Below are positions 58,012 to 64,000 of a DNA stretch of 64,000 nucleotides, piece by piece. The stretch is taken from assembly GCF_017654505.1 (NCBI RefSeq), contig NC_054534.1:48248788-48312787 (forward strand). Direction: 5' to 3'. A program made the translations under genes and the position numbers. The first letter of the stretch is position 1. Every line of letters begins with the position of its first letter. The notes beneath the pieces were generated by a model, which saw nothing but the letters and a program-made list of their open reading frames with translations, had not been told where the DNA came from and ran no database searches. The stretch is from Polyodon spathula (Eukaryota; Chordata; Actinopteri; Acipenseriformes; Polyodontidae).

Positions 58012-58738
58012 CAACTTGCTGAGTATGTTGGCTGGCACATCATGGGAGCACGAACACCGGTCCTCCGGTCCACAGCCCTTGCTCTCTGCTACTCAACAGC
58101 TGAGTACGGTGCCCCAGTCTGGTGTCGCAGTTCACATGCAAAGATAATTGACACTCAGCTGAACTCTGCAATGCGGACCATCTCCCGCACTTTTCGCTCA
58201 ACTCTGGTCCAGTGGCTACCGGTGCTGAGCAACATCACACCTCCACACATTCGGCACAAGGAAGCAGTGGTCAAAATCGTCAACAAGATCCAGGATAACC
58301 TGGCACTACCATTGCATGACTTTATCCTCCGTCCACGAAAGGTGCGTCTGGAATCTAGACATCCAGTCTGGCTGACACTTCCTGACCCTGATTGGTCATC
58401 AACAACCCAGTGGCAAGAGGAGTGGTTCCAGAGCGACACTCGCAACCAATTCCTCATTGCTGACCCAACAGACCGCCCGCCTGGCTTCGACCTGCCACGC
58501 CAAGATCGGTCTTTACTCAATCACTATCGTACTGGTCACAGTCGGTGTGCAGCGCGTCTTTATGACTGGGGCCTCGTAGACAGCCCACTCTGCTTATGTG
58601 GGCAGAAACAGACAATGCTTCACGTTGTGGAGGACTGCCCACCGACAAGTTTCCCGGGTGGACTCCGTGCTCTACACACAGCTGTTGATTCAGCAGTTGC
58701 TTGGCTGCGCAAGAACAGCACACGTTAAGAAGACTTGG
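58012..58738 (+). mobile_element. 5'-truncated non-LTR retrotransposon fragment with 6-bp duplication
   Basis: A 720-bp insert with ACTTGG at both ends (58006-58011 and 58733-58738). It encodes the C-terminal part of a reverse transcriptase in one open frame to TAA at 58726-58728: LALCYSTAEYGAPVWCRSSH and LPVLSNITPPHIR, then a zinc-finger-like CLCGQKQTMLHVVEDCP. The Gypsy pol frame resumes directly behind it. No poly(A) tail. Clade not certain (Jockey-like or related). Confidence 0.75.
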
Positions 58739-58941
58739 CTCTGCAGCCCTATGCCTTCAGGGTAGTCCACCGAGCAGGAAAGCTGCATCAAAATGCAGAT
58801 TCTTTCTCTCAGGAAGGCATGGGGGTGTAGGATTTTCGAATGAACCAGTGGTGTCGTTCAGATGGGGAGGATATGTAGCAGGGGGAGATCTGTGCCGACT
58901 CTGTTGGCATGTTCATAGTGCTGCAGGAAGAGGGCAGCAGC

Positions 58942-59158
58942 CATAAGAACATAAGAACATAAGAAAGTTTACAAACGAGAGGAGGCCATTCGGCCCATCT
59001 TGCTCGTTTGGTTGTTAGTAGCTTATTGATCCCAAAATCTCATCAAGCAGCTTCTTGAAGGATCCCAGGGTGTCAGCTTCAACAACATTACTGGGGAGTT
59101 GATTCCAGACCCTCACAATTCTCTGTGTAAAAAAGTGTCTCCTTTTTTCTGTTCTGAA
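58942..59158 (-). mobile_element. CR1-like LINE 3' fragment
   Basis: Minus-strand copy of the same 3' end as 36990-37190, starting in CATAAGAA octamers. Short 5'-truncated insertion. Confidence 0.85.
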
Positions 59159-59614
59159 GTCATCCAATACCCGCCTGTGGGTCAAGGCAGTAACACAGGG
59201 AGGTGGGAAAGGGGGTGTGTGGACTTTCCCTCTCTTTGAGTGGCTGGGAGGCGAGTCTTGGGGAGATTGTTAGCCCTATAAGATAACGCTCTACTGTTTC
59301 CTCAGGTCTGCCCAGAAATGCTGGTCCACAACCGAAAACCAGCCAGGAGAAAAGAAACCGAAGAAATCGGGAAAACAAAAGACAGTGACAGCGGGGAACC
59401 CTTGGGCAGACCCCCAAAATATTGTTTATAGCAGGCTGAAGGAGCCGCTAGTGTAGGTTGGTGATCTGGGTCGTGCGGGTAACGACGACCAGGATAACGC
59501 TGCCAAGTTCAGTAGTTTTTTTTTATTGTTTTATTTTCCTTTTTCCTTTTGCCTTGTTTCTGATTATTCTTTGGAGCACCTGTAAGTGTGCCTGCACTCT
59601 GAACTGTGTACCGC

Positions 59615-60980
59615 TGTGACGGAAAGATGAGTTCTGGTGATGAATCTTCCTCCCAACCTGTGAGGGCGCTAAAGAACGGGAGGAGAAGTATCTGGAAGGG
59701 CTGGCCTGACAGTTCGTTTCCGGGTCAGGGAAGTGGGTCAGCCTGGAGGGAAGCGCGACTCTGTTGTAAGACCGTATTGATTTGAGAGGTAAATGAGAGG
59801 CAGCTGCAAGTAATAAGGCAGCTGCAACCATTTATCTCGATATCATGCGGGATTACATATAGGGGCCAGGGTAACGCTGATCTTCTCCAAGCGTTAACCC
59901 AAACGAAGGAGAAGATCAGCGCATGAAGGGCTGCAATGCCAGATACCACCGAGTTATTCGAGCATTGCTGTCCTTCATTGTGCTTAACCACTTGAGTGGG
60001 GCTTGGTCTGTGACCAGATCGAATGAGTGTCCCAGCAGGTAGTATCATAAAGAGTGAGTAGCCCATTTAATGGCCAAACACTCTTTTTCGACTACGGAGT
60101 AGTTGCGTTCCCGAGGTAACATTTTTTTACTGAGGTATAATATCGGGTGTTCTACTCCAGCTACTTTTTGGGACAAGACTGCACCCAAACCTACATCCGA
60201 TGCGTCGGTGTGGAGGATGAATCTCTTGGTGAAATCCGGTGTGATAAGAGTGGGGGCCTGGCAAAGTGTACGCTTAATAGTATCAAACGCTCCCTGACAC
60301 TCAGCTGACCATTTAATTAAATTTGGAGCACTCTTTTTAATGAGGTCGACTAACGGGTTAACCACTGTGGCGTACTCAGGGATGAAGCGGCGGTAATAAC
60401 CGGCTAAGCCCAGTAGTGACCTCACCTGAGTCTTGGTTTTGGGGATCGCTGCATCAACCAAAGCCTGGATTTTGGTGACTACAGGTCTCACCCTTCCATT
60501 CCCCATTAAAAATCCCAAATATTGAGTCTCCTTCGTTTGGGTTAACGCTTGGAGAGAGAAGGATCGAGAGAGGAGCTCTCGTTGTAAAGAGGAATTACGT
60601 GTTGTGTTTGTTTGTAATTGTCTGTGTTTTTCACCACCAGACAGTTAACTCACCTATCCGGAGCTGTCGACCAGGGTCAGCACAATCCGGATCACCACTG
60701 CACGGAACCGTCACGAAATACAGTGTCTTCACCCACCACAAGCACGTCTGCACTCACCCAGGACTGGTGACCGTGTGTTCGTTTTGTTCGGGACTGTGTC
60801 CTATTATTGCTATCCCCGTGCTTTACACATTGTTGTGTATAGCCGGGGATTTATTATTTAACGGTCACCAGACCTGGATTATAAATAAAAGCACCTTTCC
60901 ACTGGAAACTGTTGTCTGCCTGTCACTCCTGCATCGCATCACCGCTATACCTGTTCCCCTCCACTAGCCACTTTGCCACA
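59615..60980. mobile_element. LTR-type insertion with 5-bp duplication and antisense Gypsy pol core
   Basis: Starts TGTGACGGAAAGATG, ends CTTTGCCACA, flanked by ACCGC on both sides (59610-59614 and 60981-60985). The last 400 bp look like an R/U5 region with AATAAA near 60882. Its middle (about 59915-60526) carries a minus-strand reverse transcriptase/RNase H fragment, bounded by inverted copies of a 29-bp block (ctccaagcgttaacccaaac at 59886 and its reverse near 60533-60554). Confidence 0.8.
60045..60518 (-). pseudogene. Gypsy reverse transcriptase/RNase H fragment
   Basis: 157 codons open on the minus strand: SLLGLAGYYRRFIPEYATVV (thumb), then FILHTDASDVGLGAVLSQ (RNase H first aspartate) and LPRERNYSVVEKECLAIKWA (RNase H glutamate). 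It is a different Gypsy lineage from the Gmr1-like copies, and no frameshift is seen within it, so it is younger. Confidence 0.82.
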
Positions 60981-61129
60981 ACCGCCTTTTGGTATTACCA
61001 TATTTCTGTTTACCATAGTTGGTAAGCAGACCACGCACAACAGCGCCCTTCAATAAAACTGGACACCTGTGCGGTGATTCAAGTACATATGTTCTCCCAT
61101 GTCAGTGAATTACCCACTACCCTTCCACA

Positions 61130-61290
61130 CTTATTTATATTGTATATGCATTTTATAACTTCATCAATGTGGACTAGTTTGTGTTGATTCTATATGTAAA
61201 GTCTAATTTGAAAGCGTCATGGAGTATGCTCAGGTGCCTACAAAATGTGAAACCTATGTAGGGGGGGGGTGAATACTTCTGCAAATTACT
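61130..61290. mobile_element. Tc1/mariner right part beyond the Gypsy insertion
   Basis: Continues the Tc1-type element interrupted at 54804, including the ggggggtgaatacttctgca block near 61265. Confidence 0.5.
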
Positions 61291-61295
61291 GTGTA

Positions 61296-61375
<80 letters not shown>
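61291..61375. repeat. (TG)n(TA)n microsatellite
   Basis: Short TG run then about 33 TA units. Confidence 0.95.
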
Positions 61376-61379
<4 letters not shown>

Positions 61380-61499
61380 ATTTTAATTTCCTGTAAAGAT
61401 AATGTACTTCAATCACACACAATGTAATATACTCAGCAGCACAGCCAGCACACACGCGCAAACCTCTTGACACTGGAATGAATCACCGTGCCAAGCCTT

Positions 61500-61650
61500 T
61501 CAGCCCCTCCAGTGTTCAGTGCTTAGCACTCTCTCAGCACTCATAACACTTCCTGTAGCAAAGTGCTGGCACTCTCAACACTTCCTGTAGCAGGGTGCTG
61601 GCACTGTCAGCACTTCCTGTAGCAAAGTGCCGGCACTGAGCACTCAAAAT
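61500..61650. repeat. Minisatellite, about 33-bp unit
   Basis: Three to four units built on cacttcctgtagcaaagtgc followed by tggcactctcaa-like sequence, at 61548, 61580 and 61613, with a partial unit before. Confidence 0.75.
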
Positions 61651-62223
61651 GTTCTAACTCCTCCTCAGCCAGACGGAAGGGGGTCGTATCGCTGGAAATG
61701 TTAGAATCTCCGCTTTCAAGCAATACAAAATACGTAGTTCAGAGAGAAAACTACAGCCTCCAGACGGCAATAGTACAGTCCTGTGAGATGCATCAGATCG
61801 GTGGGCGTATTTCAGCGCTGTAACTCAAAAATACAAAACCCAGCCAATCAGATTATATATCTTCTGAAAGGGCAGGCTTTGGCGTTGGCTGCCTAGTTAG
61901 ATTGCTAGGGAAGCTACAAACGAGAGTGAGTGAGTGAGTGAGTGAGTGTTGCGATTGGTAAAAGTGCTAATAAAACAGTTGTTTTTCAGATTGCTTCATT
62001 TTTTTCCCCATGTTCATTTCATATTGATGTTCAATGGTGCAGTGTTTTTTCTTTTGTTTTTTTTTGGGCCATCTGTGATTACAAAATATATAGCAGTGAC
62101 CAAACATGATTTTTTTTGGAAAATTGTTTTTTTTTTTTTTTAATATGTTCGCATTTTCTACACTGGGGACAATAAAAAGCCACTCTAAAATGTGCAGTTT
62201 TGTCACATAACACAATGCCACAG
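61651..62223. other. Unclassified sequence
   Basis: Contains a (GAGT)n run at about 61922-61950 and poly-T tracts; no gene seen. Confidence 0.5.
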
Positions 62224-63170
62224 ATGTTTCAAGTTTGGTGGGAGCGTGCAATTGACATGCTGACTGCAGGAATGTCCACCAGAGCTGTTGCCAGAGAATT
62301 GAATGTTAATTTCTCTACCATATTACCATATTACCATAAGCCGCCTCCAACGTCGTTTTAGAGAATTTGGCAGTACGTCCAACCAGCCTCACAACTGCAG
62401 ACCACGTGTAAACATGCCAGCCCAGGACCTCCACATCCGGCTTCTTCACTGGCAGGATCGTCTCAGACCAGCCACCCGGACAGCTGATGAAACGGTTTGC
62501 ACAACCGAAGACTTTCTGCACAAACTGTCAGAAACCATCTCAGGGAAGCTCATCTGCGTGCTCGTCGTCCTCACCAGGGTCTTGACCTAACTGTAGTTCG
62601 GTGTCATAACTGACTTCAGTGGGCAAATGCTCATCTTCGATGGTGAGACAGCGGGTATGGCATCGTGTGGGTGAGCAGTTTGTTGATGTCAACGTTGTGA
62701 ACAGAGTGCCCCATGGTGGAGGTGGGGTTATGGTATGGGCAGGCATAAGCTACGGACAATGAACACAATTGCATTTTATCGATGGCAATTTGAGTGCACA
62801 GAGATACCGTGATGAGATCCTGAGGCCCATTATCGTGCCATTCGTCTGCTGCCATCATCGCACGTTTCAGCATGATAATGCACGGCCCCATGTCGCAAGG
62901 ATCTGTACACAATTCCTGGAAGCTGAAAATGTCCCAGTTCTTCCATGGCCTGCATACTCACCAGACATGTCACCCATTGCGCATTTTTGGGATGCTCTGG
63001 ATCGACGTGTACGACAACGTGTTCCAGTTCCCTCCAATATCCAGCAACTTCGCAGAGCCATTGAAGAGGAGTGAGACATCATTCCACAGGCTACAATCAA
63101 CAGCCTGATCAACTCTATGCAAAGGAGATGTGTCGCGCTGCATGAGGCAAATGGTGGTCACACCAGATAC
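62224..63170 (+). pseudogene. Tc1-like transposase, broken, catalytic glutamate lost
   Basis: The N-terminal helix-turn-helix is at 62224-62325 (MLTAGMSTRAVARELNVNFS), continuing one frame over (ISRLQRRFREFGSTSNQPHN near 62340). After a degraded middle, frame 62769-63074 shows FQHDNARPHVARICTQFLEA with the second catalytic aspartate and LPWPAYSPDMSPIAHFWDAL. In active Tc1-type enzymes the latter has PIEH; here the glutamate is alanine. A TGA replaces a tryptophan codon at 63072. Confidence 0.8.
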
Positions 63171-63358
63171 TGATTTCTGATCCACGCCCCTTTTTTTAAG
63201 GTATCTGTGACCAACAGATGCATATCTGTATTCCCAGTCATGTGAAAGCCATAGATTAGGGCCTAATGAATTTTCTTTCAATTGACTGATTTCCTTATAT
63301 GAAACTCAGTAAAATCTTTCAAATTGTTGCATGTTGCGTTTATATTTTTGTTCAGTGT
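62224..63358 (+). mobile_element. Tc1-like transposon relic
   Basis: Runs from the transposase ATG to the 3' inverted end (tatatttttgttcagtg at about 63341-63357, followed by TA). The matching 5' end is not found upstream, so the left side is truncated or rearranged. Confidence 0.75.
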
Positions 63359-63399
63359 AGTTTTTTTTTCATTTGTTTACACATCCTACCCCACAGCTT

Positions 63400-64000
63400 C
63401 CAAGTGAAAGAATATTCTACAAATTTGTAGAAAATTAGTTAAAAATAAAAACTGAAATAGCTTGGTTGGATAAGTCCAATAAGTGTCCTTGTAACAGCAA
63501 TCCTAAATTAGCTCAGGTGTAACCAATCACCTTCAAAATCACATACCAAGTTAGGTGGCCTACACCTGTTTTAAATTGTAGTGATTCAGATGATTGGAGG
63601 ATAAATTCAGCAGTTCATGTAGGTTCCCTCTGCTGGGTAGTGCATTTCAAAGGAAAGACTCAAAAATGCGCACCAAGGCGCTTTCAAAAACTCTGAGACA
63701 AAGTTGTTGAAAGGCACAGATCAGGGAATGGGTATAAAGACAATATCAAAGGCCTTGAATATCCCGTGGAGCATGGTCAAGGCGAATATTAATAAGTGGA
63801 TGGTGTATGGCACCACCAAGACCCTGCCTAGATCCAGCCATCCCTCCGAACTGGATGACTGAGCAAGAAGGAGACTAATCAGAGAGGCTACCAAGTGGCC
63901 AATGGCAACTTTGCAAGAGCTACAGACTTTGATGCCCATGACTGGTCAAAGTGTGCATGTGCACTCCACAAATCTTGCCTGTATGGTAAGTTGACGAGAA
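63400..64000 (+). mobile_element. Tc1/mariner-type element, 5' part, running off the window
   Basis: Untranslated 5' part followed from ATG 63666 by a decayed helix-turn-helix start (MRTKALSKTLR) and, after stops, KWMVYGTTKTLPRSSHPS and RRRLIREATKWPMATLQELQ near 63795-63920, typical of fish Tc1-type transposases. The catalytic domain would lie beyond the window. Confidence 0.75.

Larger units (their letters stand above)
54805..61129 (+). mobile_element. Gmr1-like Ty3/Gypsy retrotransposon with both LTRs, carrying three insertions
   Basis: 5' LTR 54805-55539 and 3' LTR 58874-61129 (interrupted) bound a plus-strand gag, zinc knuckle, protease, integrase, reverse transcriptase, RNase H. Integrase lies before reverse transcriptase, as in the copy at 17468-20465. 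Outside bases are cctac and cttat, which would be a 5-bp duplication with two C/T changes. A purine-rich tract (gatggggaggata) precedes the 3' LTR. Inserted later: a non-LTR fragment (58012-58738), a CR1-like LINE fragment (58942-59158) and another LTR element (59615-60980). Confidence 0.88.
58874..61129 (+). repeat. Gmr1-like 3' LTR, twice interrupted
   Basis: LTR parts 58874-58941, 59159-59614 and 60981-61129 align to the 5' LTR in order. The insertions between them are described separately. Confidence 0.82.

Overview
This window is vertebrate nuclear DNA, very probably from a ray-finned fish. It carries the 3' end of one host gene and is otherwise a dense, nested patchwork of transposable elements. 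The mix of DIRS, BEL/Pao, Ty3/Gypsy with integrase ahead of reverse transcriptase, CR1-like LINEs, Tc1/mariner, Tigger/pogo-like, hAT, CACTA-like, Crypton-like and Polinton-like remnants fits a fish and not a bird or mammal. A slow-evolving non-teleost such as a sturgeon or paddlefish is a guess from the repeat flavour, not a proof.

Host gene: two plus-strand coding exons (10174-11082 and 12740-14934), joined by a clean phase-1 intron, encode about 1,030 C-terminal residues of a FERM and PDZ domain-containing protein, best matched to FRMPD1. The exons keep the PPPGFGD motif, the MEPDTMETKSVT motif that binds LGN-type TPR proteins, and the conserved helical C-terminus. The first 10 kb are then upstream intron or flank filled with old transposons.

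Layout: 1-10173 has Crypton-like, L1-like, CACTA-like (4222-6066), Myb/SANT and hAT (8414-9159) elements. 17468-20465 is a minus-strand Gmr1-like Gypsy pol, and 20465-22245 a minus-strand DIRS fragment. 22505-25411 has Tigger-like copies, one interrupted by a solo LTR (24142-24883). 28335-33454 is a nearly full-length DIRS element with inverted terminal repeats. 33453-53841 is bounded by long inverted repeats and has Polinton-like remnants just inside the left end; a later mass of elements fills it, including a CR1-like LINE (36990-39605), a ubiquitin-protease-like relic (39640-40185), a Gypsy solo LTR (41036-41762) and a complete 8.6-kb BEL/Pao element (42503-51144). 54196-61290 is a Tc1 relic split by a Gmr1-like element (54805-61129), which itself holds three further insertions. 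62224-64000 has two more Tc1/mariner relics.

Almost every mobile-element gene is broken by frameshifts, stops or lost catalytic residues. The functional content is the FRMPD1-like gene; the scientific interest lies in datable nesting, target-site duplications and a few unusual element types.
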